A stretch of DNA of 64,000 nt, from the NCBI GenBank assembly GCA_037179385.1, contig CM074184.1, positions 17,068,001 to 17,132,000 on the forward strand, in the 5' to 3' direction. Below, in pieces: positions 22,613 to 34,290 of this stretch (position 1 is its first letter; every line of letters begins with the position of its first letter). Origin of the DNA: Holothuria scabra (Eukaryota > Echinodermata > Holothuroidea > Aspidochirotida > Holothuriidae). The notes under the pieces were generated by a model that worked only from the letters and a program-made list of their open reading frames with translations, ran no database searches and was not told the origin of the DNA. A program made the position numbers and the translations under genes.

Positions 22613-25600
22613 ATTAGTATGTCAAGGTTTCACCTTGGAAAGACATAAACTGAAACCAAAACCATCCCCACCCTTCCCTCTCAAAGCATTCCCCGATAAC
22701 AGTAATTAGCATAAACGACTCATTGCCCCAATATTTTGTGATAAATTTTGTAACAAAAAGTAAAATTTTCGAGTTTCAATGTAGCCACCTTAACTCAGTT
22801 TATCTACTCCACAAATAATGCCAGCAAAGAAAAAATAACGTAAGAACAAAATAAAAATAAATATTGCAAAGGGTGTGGGTCTATTTTAATTTGGTGCTAT
22901 AACGACTTTTCCAACCAATGTGCAGCAAATACTTTTGACGCCCTCAACCAGTAAAAATTTTGAAAGTTCAATAAAAAATATCACAGATATCCACTTTGCC
23001 CCAGATTCCCCTCCCCTTTGAGAACTATTTGTTAAGTCTACTTGGCCTAAATAAACCCTTGAATTTAACTGTAATTGCCATAAATGAAATAACTGAAAAT
23101 AATGCCCTTAGAATGTACACCCTTGGAAAAACACGCGAAGCTCGCTGAAAGGTTACATTTCATGTCCTTTCTATGACAAAACGTACTCTACAATCGCTTT
23201 CATCTTCAAACTATATAGACTATTTGTAAAACACCCGTCTTACATATGTTGGTTGTATAAAGGTAACGGCTTTACAATATGAAATACTGATATTCCATTG
23301 TTCTTTCACGATAGCCTGAAAAAGAAACTCAAACTGATTTACCATTATTTTAAGAAGATTCATAAACTCCACAAATTTTGGGGTATATTCGACCAAGGTG
23401 AAATTTCCGTAATCCTCACACGACATGAAGATTATAGTTATGAGTATATATTTGACAAGCAATGTGCGACATAGCAGGGTTTCTACTTTCCTTTCATTTT
23501 TAAGTTGGACACACCTCACGTGATGTTTTGACTGGGTTAATTTTTCTTCATTTGTGCAGTGATCATGATGTATAGTTTAATTGTGTATATATTGTAAAAA
23601 CAATTTTTGAAACGGGTGAGCCAGTGGACTCGCCTTCCAATAAAAGAGAGAAAAAAGGCTTTACAATTAACCTGTCAGCCTGCAATTTTTCGTGTGAGAG
23701 TGATATGGAATAGCTAGGAAGATCTCTTCTCTTTTTGTAACTGTTTGAAAGATTCTTTATTCAGACAGGAAACTGTTCTTCCATCTCCCAGTTCAGACAC
23801 AATACAATACTTTGTAAAAAATATTAAATGTCTAATTATTAACCTTCCTAGTGTGGTCAGTTTGGTCCTCCACCACCAGTCACCCTGTGTTGGTTTTGCT
23901 CCTAAAAATAAACAGTAATCAGCCCACGTGTATTTTAGATGGGGCATAAATCTTCATTATTAAATGATCTCTGATTGATATCAAAAGCTCTCTAGAGTAG
24001 GTCTCATTTCAAAGCATACACGGAGAGTTTGATTACATTTTGTGACATTTGATTCCCCTTAGAATAGTTGCGTTAGTTAGTTAAGCAATGAAATAATATT
24101 TTTCTTTTCACAGGACGGGACCATTATTTGTCTGCGACGAGGAGGGGAACATTCTTCCGTAGAAACCTAACCTTTCTAACTTTTCTTATCACGAACCAAA
24201 TATTTCATTTCTTTTCTTCAAATCCTCAAATTTGTCTATATCCTCTCCCTACTCACCTCCCGTTAATCATTGTATCCCCAAGCCGTCGCTTTTGGCTGGA
24301 AATCGGGTTCATGGATCTTTAACGGGAGCTTCATCCTTTCGTCGGACGTGCTGGGTAGCGATCGCGAGTAACATTGGGACGCCTCCCCCAATATTTGAGA
24401 AATTCGCTAATGAACTTGAACAGATTGATTTCAATAAAAAAACTCCAATTTTTCAATCCTCCAAATAAAACCAATATTTCAGGTTTTCTGCTACAAACTC
24501 CTGCAATGTATATACGTATAAGCTACAGATTTTGAAATATTGTTTAGAGGACTCCCAAACCTTTTGGGGAATTTTTCCAATCTCTTCCAAGGGCCTTAAG
24601 CTGCATGATGATTTTCGGTAACCGAAGGTAACACCAAAAACTACAAGTCGTCCGGGAGGCCTATTTGATTTTTCTCAGATGAAGGTCAAATTCTGGAATA
24701 GGGAAACCCCAAATCTACATGTCATTCAATTTCATCCTTTTCTCTAGTATAAGATTTTCAAATATTTGCTAAAACTGGGAAATTGCCAAAATTTTTCCAG
24801 TTTCGGTGGATAATCTGTACAATAAAAAATTAAGCCATCTGCAATCATTATTACGCCAAACTTCTACCAAATTTTGCCCATGAAATACAGCTTACCTGAT
24901 AAAAACCACAAAGTTTCCAATTAAATCTTACCAAAAGCTGGTCCCCTGTTGGGGAACTTGGCCCTCCGGTCGGACAATCCCTGGTGCACACCTACAACAG
25001 GTCACATTAAACTGTTTGTGGTAGAATTCAGACATGATCCCCCGGGTTCCAGCAATCTGGTTTGCACTATCTATTAACACAGTCCGTTTTAGGGCCCGGT
25101 ATTCCTATACTATGACTTCTAGAGAATGACATGTATGTGAAAGGTTCTCACCATATTTGAAACAGATCGCCGCCCTTGCAGCATCTGGTACCAAGTGTGT
25201 AAAAATTCTAGTTAATTTTTTGTCTCACAGGATTTTTTAAAACGGTAGATTAAACCGACTTTAATTATTTTCACAGATAAAATGCGTATGAGAACTGTGG
25301 TCCCCAATCTCAGGCAAGCTGCGGATTAGGCGTCTTAAAGTATGTTCGAGCAAAGCAGTAGTCCTATATTTTTGCCTAACTATTGCAATCGTTCTTTCCA
25401 AAGAACCTAGTTTTGTCCGTGCAGAAACCCCAGAACCAATTATTGAGCAATTTCTTGTGAAGCATACATCTAAATAAAAATAAATATATGGCCTCATCCA
25501 AAAGGGAGTACAGGGCATTTTCTGCAAAGCAGTGATGTTGCAACCACAATATTACCTCTCCAAGCTAAAAATATATATTTTTTCAATCAGAAGGAATCAC

Positions 25601-25893
25601 GATTACGCCACCCTATTTATACCAGGATCCTGCACAGCTAGTAAAGGTTATGGTATGGAGGAGAGGTAGGGTTCCCAAAAGTGCCTACCAGTACGGCACC
25701 ATGCTCTTGACATAATGGGAGTCTATAGTTCTCCAAAAAGTTCCTTCGGTTTGTTGCCGTCATTACCTTGCAACCTTATATTAAGAGTATAGTGCAATGG
25801 GAAGACAAAAATTAATCTGAAGTCTCAATTTTTTTCTTTAATGGGGGTCTGAAGGCAACTTCTTTTCACTTTTTAATTTTCTTTTCTCACCAG
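22613..25893 (+). other. Intron 6, 3' part
   Basis: No exon or mobile element was recognised. Short ORFs near 24128-24468 sit after an AG but show no domain and no matching donor phase. Confidence 0.45.
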
Positions 25894-26007
25894 ATGTGGA
25901 TGATTGCCAGCCTCCACCATGTTTAAATGGTGGTCAGTGTGTAGATATTGGCAATACCTTTCAGTGTATTTGTGCTGCTGGATATGAGGGGAACACGTGT
26001 GCAACAG
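25894..26007 (+). CDS. Exon 7: EGF-like domain, GC donor
   Basis: The exon is 114 nt, 38 codons, phase 1-1, with six cysteines. It starts DVDDCQPPPC, includes CLNGGQC, and ends GNTCATG. The acceptor is ctcaccag. The donor reads acag|gcaagc: phase, EGF length and the next exon all require the cut after 26007, so the intron begins GC. CAG|GCAAG is the classical context of GC-AG introns. The hydroxylation-type pattern CxDxxxxFxCxC is present. Confidence 0.87.
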
Positions 26008-26332
26008 GCAAGCAATTTATTTACTGATTTTATGTAATACTACTTCGCATAACATCCTACACAGTTGTATATCCTACCAGAATTCATCCCCTCCGAGGCC
26101 CTATAGTTTCCTCCGCATTTATTTCACTTAGGTTTAGTAATGCGTTTCGAGATGTGTTGCATTCGGAAAGGTGTTTATGAAATTCATTTTTGCCAAGTTA
26201 ATAAAGGCTCCTGAAAGGGTTTAAAGTACATTTACAGTTGGGATATGTTTGATGCAAGGAAGTAGCTGATGAGATATTTCTAACTATTTGAAGAGTGGCT
26301 GAAAGAAAACTTTCATGGTATTTTCTTTTCAC
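26008..26332 (+). other. Intron 7, 5' part
   Basis: No content recognised. The intron is a GC-AG intron of 1134 bp. Confidence 0.5.
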
Positions 26333-26724
26333 CCACGGACTTATATACATGGACAGAGCATGTAATGTGTACGTCGTATCCGTAGTGGTCGCCATCAACT
26401 GGGACAAAAAAGGCGCACCAAGATGGCCGTCGTAAAGCTTTAAATCGTCTGATTTGACGACAACTCTGTAATATTTTAAACAAAAGTAAAAACTTGAATG
26501 GGAAACAATACCATTTTTCTGCAATACGTGTAGTGATTTTGACCTTACCTTGCCATATTTCAAAAATATTTCAACTTTCTTGCAAAATTGGCGATATACT
26601 TGAGCAAGTCCAAGCTTTCTCACAAAACCATAGCAGACGGCCATCTTGGTGCGTTTTTCCTCACACGTACGGTAGCGACAATTTACAGTGAAGTATGCTC
26701 TGTCCATGTATAGGAAGTCCGTGT
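26333..26724. mobile_element. MITE-like TIR element (CACGGACTT..ATACATGGACAGAGCAT ends)
   Basis: The left end CACGGACTTATATACATGG and the inverse of the right end CACGGACTTCCTATACATGG match across about 35 bp. Further matches inside include AAGATGGCCGTC. A 169-codon minus-strand ORF covers most of it but shows no domain and is a by-product of the repeat. No target duplication is clear. Confidence 0.7.
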
Positions 26725-27141
26725 TTTCACCCTACAAGCACGGAAAAGTCTGAGGAACTTGTATGAAAACAAAGTAGATCAAAGGGTTGTTAAGGTATCT
26801 TTTATTTTCAGGGATACTCATTGCTTTAATCACGGGTTTTATACTTCAGTAAAGGCTGTTTGGGCGGTTGCAGACTATGTTAATAAAAGGTCATACGATA
26901 GAGTCATTAATTTTTTTCTTAACTGAACAGGAATCTGAATAAGGAAGTTGTTTCTTAATCATAATTAGAAGAATCCCATGATGTTATTTCAAAAACTTGT
27001 TGAGTATTTCCATTCGTTGGTTTTCTGCAAACACTTTCACAACCTACGGTATTCACATGACCTGTGCTTGTTAAGTTTAGCAATATCATTCATGGGTGTA
27101 AGAAAAATTCTTTTTTTTTTTTTTATTTTGGCCTTACACAG
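26725..27141 (+). other. Intron 7, 3' part
   Basis: Nothing recognised. It ends with a T-run and acceptor ttacacag. Confidence 0.5.
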
Positions 27142-27255
27142 AGAGAAACGAGTGTGCATCAGGACCATGCTTAAACGGAGCACGATGCATAGATATGATA
27201 AATGGGTTTCAATGTATCTGTGCATCAGGATATGAAGGAGAATTTTGTCAGAATG
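27142..27255 (+). CDS. Exon 8: EGF-like domain, calcium-binding type
   Basis: The exon is 114 nt, 38 codons, phase 1-1. With the last base of exon 7 it starts [10 protein letters not shown], then [17 protein letters not shown] and GEFCQNG. ASGP between C1 and C2 fits the C-x-S-x-P-C O-glucose consensus of Notch-type EGFs. Six cysteines are present. The acceptor used ends at 27141; the AG two bases later would break the phase. The donor is atg|gtaagt. Confidence 0.87.
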
Positions 27256-27404
27256 GTAAGTGAAACAAATGTAATGTGTATAATCATTTCATACCTTGAA
27301 CAGTCATTGCGTGATTAAATGTAAACACATCTCTTAACACCCGATCCTTCATTTATACCAGTTTGGAAATTTGAGGTCATGGGACTACGACAGCATTAAC
27401 GTTT
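27256..27404 (+). other. Intron 8, 5' part
   Basis: Short unassigned stretch before a repeat. Confidence 0.4.
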
Positions 27405-28200
27405 TTTCCAGTCTGGGGCGAGGGGATATTTTACCGAAAAATGTAATCCTGCCCGAAAGACAATCTAAGACAACATTTTGAAAAAAAAATTGTTGTATTT
27501 TCATAGCCGGAAATGACATACTTGAAGCTTTTACGTAGAAGCTATTCAGTCGCTACTTTTAGCTTTCAAAATGTCTTTTAAAAGGAAAAAGTAACAACTT
27601 GCTCAGTGATCAGATAATTACCAGATAAACAGTACCACTACCATTCAAGCTTTATTCTATTAATTTCTAATATTGGTGAAAAACGAAAAAATGACGTGGA
27701 AGTCTGTATTGTTCTGTTAAGTTATTTGTCGGATCGAAAGATGAACTGAGCACCACCATCGGTTGGCGCGCGGCGCAAAGTAAACTTTGAAAAATCGAAT
27801 TCCTCATACAGCAGGTAATGGCATTTCAGTCGTTTTCGTCGAAAAACAGCAACTTCATAAGTGATCAGAAGATTACAAGACAAAGTGTACCACCACTTTC
27901 AGAGTTTTCATGCTAACAATGAACAATAATTCCTTATAATGGCAAAGGAAAAGAAAAAGGGGAAAATAATTTGCAAGAGTGCATTGTTGTATTTTAAAGT
28001 TACCAACTTGACCAAAGAAAACTAAGCGTCAACACCAGTTGGCCTGAAACGTGCAGAAAATTTTGAATAATATAATTTCTCGGACAGCCAAAAACGACAT
28101 TTTCCAGCTTGGTAATTAGAAAAAAGGCAGTTGTTATTTGAACTTTCGAGATTTCGAGATAATACTTTGAAAACTTTGCATGTAACAACTGTCCTTGTAA
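27405..28200 (+). repeat. Dispersed repeat with internal ~280-bp periodicity, copy 1
   Basis: It shares blocks GAAAAATGTAATCCTGCC, ACAGCCGGAAAT, CTTGTAACTAG-like, GCAGTCGTTATT-like and GTTGGCGCGCGGCGCA-like with 39385-39840. Each block recurs within the copy at roughly 280 bp (for example near 27505 and 28085). No ends could be defined. Confidence 0.5.
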
Positions 28201-28948
28201 TCATGGAGTTACATAGCAAAATAAAGATGCTAATGTTAGATATGACTCATATTTTCAAAACGGGGTGTTTTATTTTCAATAATAACTACTGCTGGTGACA
28301 ATGCATTCGTAACCATTACTCTGTACTCACATAACAAAGTTGTGTATTACTCACAGGAATTCGATTCTTTTGGGATACCCGTGAACTTCTTCTTACAAAT
28401 ACCTAGCGAAAATTCAGTATGCTTTTCAACGCTCCTTTTTATGATGTACACATTGAAACAGTACATCCGTGTTAGCTTACTGGCGAAACAAATGTTGCAT
28501 GAGATAATAGCAAGTTGAAAACATACTATGCTTGAATGATGAGTTTGGGCTTTTCCTCCAAAAATTTTCAAAGTTCACCGATCGAGCGTAACGTCAGATA
28601 GTGGCAGCACCTAATCTTCTCAATCTGTCAGCATTCTGTTTTCAGGTGAAACATGAACATGACAGTATATTTTCGAAACTAGTGTAAATCGAATGGGGTT
28701 CTCTAGATGTCCTTAACAATATCGCCAATTAAGGTCCATGTATAAATGGGGACCTTGATTAAGTTCAAATTAGGTTTTGGAATGAAAGTCTGCCATTTTG
28801 AGGGAAATTCAATCCTCAGGTTGTAACAACTTATTATGAATCAATACATGGGTCAAAAGAATCAGTATCAGACAGCTGATGGATTCATTTCCTCTTTCAT
28901 GAAAATAACACTACATCTTTAAATATTTTGTATTCCAATATCTTACAG
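28201..28948 (+). other. Intron 8, 3' part
   Basis: Nothing recognised before acceptor atcttacag. Confidence 0.5.
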
Positions 28949-29062
28949 ATATAAACGAATGCCTCAGTGGTCCTTGCTTAAATGGGGGACAGTGTAGAGA
29001 TATGGTGAATCGTTATCAATGTAACTGTCCTCCTGGATATACTGGAGCTAATTGTCAAACAG
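28949..29062 (+). CDS. Exon 9: EGF-like domain, calcium-binding type
   Basis: The exon is 114 nt, 38 codons, phase 1-1. DINEC at the start plus [10 protein letters not shown] is a full calcium-binding EGF consensus. LSGP between C1 and C2 matches the O-glucose site. CLNGGQC and [10 protein letters not shown] follow. Six cysteines. The donor is acag|gtaagc. Confidence 0.9.
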
Positions 29063-29954
29063 GTAAGCCCGACTTTTCGATGTCGTCAAAGTGCCTCCTT
29101 ATTTCGATATATTGAAGGGGATTACGTACCACTGCTGCGTTCTGCAGATTACGTCATCACTTTGAAAACAATTAAGTCTGGTAATTATTAAGCTTCACTC
29201 CGCAAGAGGTTTCATGAAATACTTTGCACAGTACGTTTCAGTTTTTCATTATAAAAAAAGAAGAAAAACATGTTTTATTACGTATATTACACCAATGTTT
29301 TTGCTTTGATCACCAACTTAGATTGAGCAATGTTTTACTTAAAAATCTTTTGAAAAATCTACTTGTAAATCTTTTTTAGTTAGTCTACCGGATGAGAAAT
29401 GACATGGTATGGCATGCTCTGACACAAAGTCATCTAATAGATCAAATGGGACATTTTCAGTAAAAATGAAAACACTTTGATGCTACTGTAATTAAAGAGA
29501 AACAATTGTACAGTCTTCTAGACAGCTCACAAAAATCAATAAAATAATTCCAGGCAATGTGACATCATGAAAGACAAATTTCAGGCAAATCAAGTGTAGT
29601 TTGGGTTTTTCCTATGAAAAATCTGAAAGATAGCCAAGAAAATCATCATATTTCTCCAAAATTACCCACAGTGACGTCAAACCGGTACCAGTGTGTACTT
29701 TTGTGCGCACAAACTTTCGTAATACCCTCCAAGACCGCCGCGGTTGCCCAACATTTTATTGATTTTACAAACGTTCCAACGGCTGAGTTTGAAATAAAGG
29801 TTGGAATATCAAAGATTAACTCTTTACAAGAATATGGATACCTCTTTTGGTTTAAGTGCATATAGTTTTCAGCAATGAAGGAAAACTCGTGCACCTGAAA
29901 GTTTCGCTGCTGGTCACGCACTGACCAGCAGCGAATTATCCGTAAAACAAATAC
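29063..29954 (+). other. Intron 9, 5' part
   Basis: Unassigned. Short ORFs on both strands near 29614-29921 show no domain. Confidence 0.45.
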
Positions 29955-30750
29955 AAGCTAATAGCTAGGGAGCTGGGCCCCTAATCATTCACACTGTCAG
30001 GAACGACAAGTTTGAAGAGCCTATTCTATTAAGGGTACTGTGGCAAAGAAAGAAACCCATTTCTTAAGTTTCGCATTCGGGGCCACAAGAACAGATGGGA
30101 CCCTTAAAGGACGCAAAACGAGAACACCAATAATGTTAAAAACGCTGAAAGTACCAAAACCTGTTATATAAAATATAAAACTTAAGAAAACGAAATCCTT
30201 GGCATTCACCACTTATAGCTGGGGAGCTAGCCCCATAATATTTTACACTATCAGGAACGAAAGGTTTGAAGGTCCCATTCTTTTAAGGGCATTCACGTTT
30301 TTAAGAAGACTCCAAAGTAGGGCCTAAGTAGGGTCTCAATTACACATTTGAGAACAAAGTTGAAACTGATACCGTTTTGTCTCCACTCATCACTGGTCAT
30401 AAATATGTAACCTAAGAAAGGATTGCCTGGGGCATTATAGCTTAAAGAGGGCTCAAATGGATCACAAGGGGTCCCAGTGGACCCGTTTTAACTTTCCAAA
30501 ACAAATTCAGTATCACTAACAATCGATCCATTTACATCGCAAGTTCTCCAAAATGATACCTAAGATCAAAATGATTGGGGAAATGGTCCTTTAAGAAGGG
30601 CCCAACTATGGGCTTAAATAGGGTCGCAATTATACTTTTGAGAACAAAGCTGAAATTGATTCTGTAATATGCCCATACATCCGTTGACACAGATAAATAC
30701 TTCAGAAAGGATGGTCCAGATCATTCTATCTTAAGAAGGTCTCAAGTGAG
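29955..30750 (+). repeat. Decayed long-period tandem repeat (~260-285-bp period)
   Basis: GCTNGGGAGCT and CACTNTCAGGAACGANA recur near 29968 and 30222. GGGCCNAANTANGG, GAGAACAAAG.TGAAA.TGAT and TAAGAAAGGATNG recur near 30320-30460 and again near 30600-30745. The copies are heavily diverged, so this is an old array. Confidence 0.5.
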
Positions 30751-31507
30751 ACACGTACCCCTGCACAACAAGAGAAAAATGCCGAAATTTAATACATTGC
30801 AGAATGTCTAATTTTAACGTTTAAGCATCCACTAATATCCTGCATTACTATACGAGAATCCCAGAAGGGTCGAATTTATCGAAGCTTTTCGAACATGAGG
30901 GAAGATAAATTTAACTGTTGCAACGAAAAGGAAGCTAAACTATCTCGCTAGTTACATGCACATCTTGTTGTTTCACGGTTAGGCGGAAGTAACCTGCCTT
31001 TGTTTCTAGATAAGCAGACAGAAATAACGGTAATTTTTTTTATTTGAGGACGAAACAAACAGCAGCACAAAAAATAACTGATTTATAAAACAAATAATCA
31101 ATAAAGCTAAAAGAATTATTGAGTTTTCTAAGGTTCACAAAGGGAAATTATACTTTCAGCTGCAAGTCTACATGAAATAGCACTGCTTACGTGAAATGAA
31201 ATCAGGTGCAGGTTTTATGTCATCAAAATGCTGATCGATGGTCGTCATATTTCAAGAATGGCGATGTTCATATCTTGAAGAGCGGGAGATTTGGAACTTT
31301 TCTTTCGGTATGAGTTCGATGCGGAAAAACAACACTTACGTTTTAATTTGAAATGTTTGTTGAAGTACTACACATATGTGGGGAGCCAAATGGCAACTAT
31401 TGCTCCCCTTTAACGGCCTTACATGACAGGTTGGAAACTAAGCTAAAATTGTATGAGAACAAATCTGTAACGTAAATACTTTTCTTTTCTTTTCTCATCT
31501 TCATCAG
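30751..31507 (+). other. Intron 9, 3' part
   Basis: Nothing recognised before acceptor ttcatcag. Confidence 0.5.
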
Positions 31508-31618
31508 ACATAAATGAATGTAGCAGTAATCCCTGTTTATTTGGATCATGCATTGATTTAGTCAATGGTTATACTTGCCAATGTTTCAGTGGTTTTGAGG
31601 GAACCAATTGTCAAACGG
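31508..31618 (+). CDS. Exon 10: EGF-like domain, calcium-binding type
   Basis: The exon is 111 nt, 37 codons, phase 1-1. It starts [10 protein letters not shown], giving a calcium-binding start and an O-glucose-type C-S-S-N-P-C. The C2-C3 loop is one residue short (CLFGSC instead of CLNGGxC). [10 protein letters not shown] and FEGTNC follow. The donor is acgg|gtgagt. Confidence 0.9.
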
Positions 31619-32443
31619 GTGAGTTTTCACGGTTTTTCCATAATTTATGCTTCTGAATTTAAACGTATGGTTTTTAAAATCAGCCATTTTGTTTTTCAAG
31701 CTCCATGGGCAGTGAAAAGTAATTGTAACTCAACTTTAGCATTCCTAAAATTGGTCAGACAAAAGAAGTTCTTCCCATAATTATAACTTTGTCCCTAAAC
31801 CTAGTGTAGGCCGTAAACGACAAGCAGACATTTCCTAGAATTCTTTATACCTATATTTTTTCTATTGCACCTACATGCATATAGTGCCCTTCCATGGGTA
31901 GTGAGTTCAACTTTTATGCTCTTATACATTTCACACCATTCGTGCATAAAGAGTTATATACTTTATGTCCCTTTTCAGCATGAAAGGTGCATCATGGAAG
32001 CAGGTCATAGCTTCTGGTATCATTGGTTGAATTCCATTTAATATGCATCAGGTTGTTAAGAAGAAAGAAAAGATGTTTCGAAGAGGGTAGGCACAAAGAT
32101 TGTGTTAAGCAGGTGTATTTTTCGACATGATTATAATCTGCCAGGCAGAAGGTCTGGAGTCAAACATATTTTAGAAAACACGGTCCGGATTGATCAGAAT
32201 CGAAATCTCTAGGTGGTGATTTTTAGCTAGAGTAGAAGCAATTTGAAAATTTATGATGCACAATTGGATAATGTAATATATTTGAATTTTATTGTTCAAA
32301 GTGTCTTTAGCAACATCATATATGATGTTTCATTAAAAGCCTTCTTTTGAAATAGTAAGTATGAGGACATATTGTATTTCAAGGGATATTTTTTCAAATG
32401 AACAATACCTTTTTGCTTTCTGCCTGCTTGTCATGTATTGCAG
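31619..32443 (+). other. Intron 10 (825 bp)
   Basis: AT-rich; no element recognised. Confidence 0.55.
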
Positions 32444-32563
32444 ATAACAACGAATGTGCAAGTAATCCTTGTGAAAATAATGGTATTTGCATTGATCGTT
32501 TCAATGGTTACCAGTGCGACTGTCCCGACGATTTTTTTGGCGGCCGGTGTACCATACCTTTAA
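32444..32563 (+). CDS. Exon 11: EGF-like domain, calcium-binding type
   Basis: The exon is 120 nt, 40 codons, phase 1-1. It starts [10 protein letters not shown] with CIDRFNGYQC; the C5-C6 segment is acidic and aromatic (CPDDFFGGRC). The C-terminal linker TIPL is longer than in neighbours. Six cysteines. The acceptor is tattgcag and the donor is ttaa|gtgagt. Confidence 0.9.
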   Translation: MTTNVQVILVKIMVFALIVSMVTSATVPTIFLAAGVPYL

Positions 32564-32644
32564 GTGAGTAGTGCGTTGTTATAAAGTGCTTTTACCAACG
32601 TAACAAGCTTCATCCATTTTGAGGGGCATAGGAATTTAGTGTAG

Positions 32645-34290
32645 CTATCTGAAGAGCAGGTGACGCCCCCCCCCCCGTGGGTGATGCCCGGCATTGGGCG
32701 TAGTTTTCCAATTGTGACCTATATGACAAGTTGTGTACCAAAATTTTTTCAAAGGCTGAGATATCGCAGTAGATAAAATTGAAGTCTTCGTCATAACAGT
32801 GTGTGTTCCCTAGTTATTTTTTCGGGAAAACAACTTAAGGCAGAGTACCACATGGTGATCGGAAGGGATGACAGAGGGCGTGATCAAAACGTGTACATGT
32901 GTGTGTATGAATGTGGTTGGTGTGAGTAATTCCGTTTTTTAATAATATCCCCTAATATCCCAGTCGATTGTTTTTAATCTTGTATTTCACCCATGTTAAA
33001 CTTGTTCTTCTCTCAAAATTTGAAATAAATGTCAAAATTCAAGGTTCAAAGGTCAAGTTTGATGACAAATTACCAAATTTGTATCATATTTCTCATAAGT
33101 GAACAGCTCAACTTCATAACACTTCACGCTTGTTGACTACATTTAAAGTGTACCTCAAGTCAAAAATTAAAAAAAAATGTATGTTTAAAATTAATTTCAA
33201 TATTCTAACTCCCATCTTCATAGGACATTTTTGAGCCGAGATATAAAACGTTTAAACTGATTCACTTAAAACAAATAAGTCCTATTTGTGACTTTCTTGT
33301 TGTACAACTCACTTTACCTGCTTTGTTTTCTTTTCAAATTAAAAATGTCTTTATTACCTTGAACACTTCCTGTTTGCTTGCATAGAATATTTTACGGAGA
33401 GGGCTTAATAAATTACATCACTCCGTAAGAGTAAGAGTGCTATCACACCTTGTCAAGAGGGGAAGTAACTTTCAGAAAATCAAAGAAATACAAAGACTGT
33501 AATTTGAGTAGAACAAAGAAGACATCACAAATTATTGCGCAGTGTATCATTTTTATTTGAGTAAATAAATGTCAATATTTTACATCTCGGCTCAAGAATG
33601 TCCCAATAAGAAGGGAGTTGGACTCTTAAGATTCATTTTTCATGTTGTTTAATATATATTTTTAATCTTTTGAAGTGAGCTATACTTTAAAACTACAAAA
33701 ATGGAGTCGGCAACGTAGGATCAATCTCAGGTGATTGAAGGGAAAATAAATCTGTTAATACAAATTCTTTCCAAAATGTCTTTATACAAGGAACTACAGA
33801 TTCTGTTCAAATGTGTTAGTAGCGCAGCCTTTGGAAGAAAATTGTGTCTTTCTGACCCCTGGGTATGAATTGTGGCGGTTAGAGTTAAAATTATGAAACG
33901 CTGTCTTTTGGCTAAAAATTTTAGGTTAAAAGAAGCGAATTATTTTTAAATATCTATTAGGGATGTCAGCGGTAGGCAGAAAATTGGGTCAAAGATCACA
34001 TGAAAAAAGTTCAAAAGCACATTTTAGTTTTAAAAGTGCTCACCAGTCGGTTTAACGCCCTTTGAAACACTAAATGGCTTCCAAAGATGTACAATATCCC
34101 CCACATTGTCGCAAGTATAGTGTAAAATGCCTTTGGTTGTGTTTGAAAGTCAAGGGCCAAAGGCCAAATTGTTTTGAACTGAAATCATTTTGGGAAATAT
34201 TTCTAATCCTAATTCTATCGTATCAAGAGTCAAGGTTCTCAACTGTAAATGAGCAACTAACATGCGATTTCTTTCTCCTGTGGGATGTCG
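32645..34290 (+). repeat. Diverged RX-DR repeat (copy 4), interrupted by a MITE
   Basis: It contains the TG-rich segment (near 32900), AAGGTTCAAAGGTCAAGTTTG near 33043, GTCAAAGATCACATG near 33990 and AAGTCAAGGGCCAAAGGCC near 34150. These resemble RX-DR subunits but are strongly diverged, and the X-box palindromes are lost. The long-TIR MITE at 33143-33690 sits inside it. The extent is uncertain. Confidence 0.45.
33143..33690. mobile_element. Long-TIR MITE, copy 2 (TTTAAAGTGTACC family)
   Basis: It is homologous to 1313-1780 along its length. The left arm TTTAAAGTGTACCTCAAG..GAGCCGAGATATAAAACG is inverted at the right end (CATCTCGGCTCAAGAATG..ATACTTTAAA), giving about 110-bp TIRs. TTAA is at both borders. 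It has no coding capacity and lies within an older repeat, so its insertion is younger than that repeat. Confidence 0.75.

Noticed and set aside
24112..24470. Possible exon after the AG at 24115
   Set aside because: No FN3 or EGF pattern, and no donor in the right phase.
26198..26707. 169-codon minus-strand protein
   Set aside because: It lies across a TIR element, has no recognisable domain and no supporting splice or codon signal.
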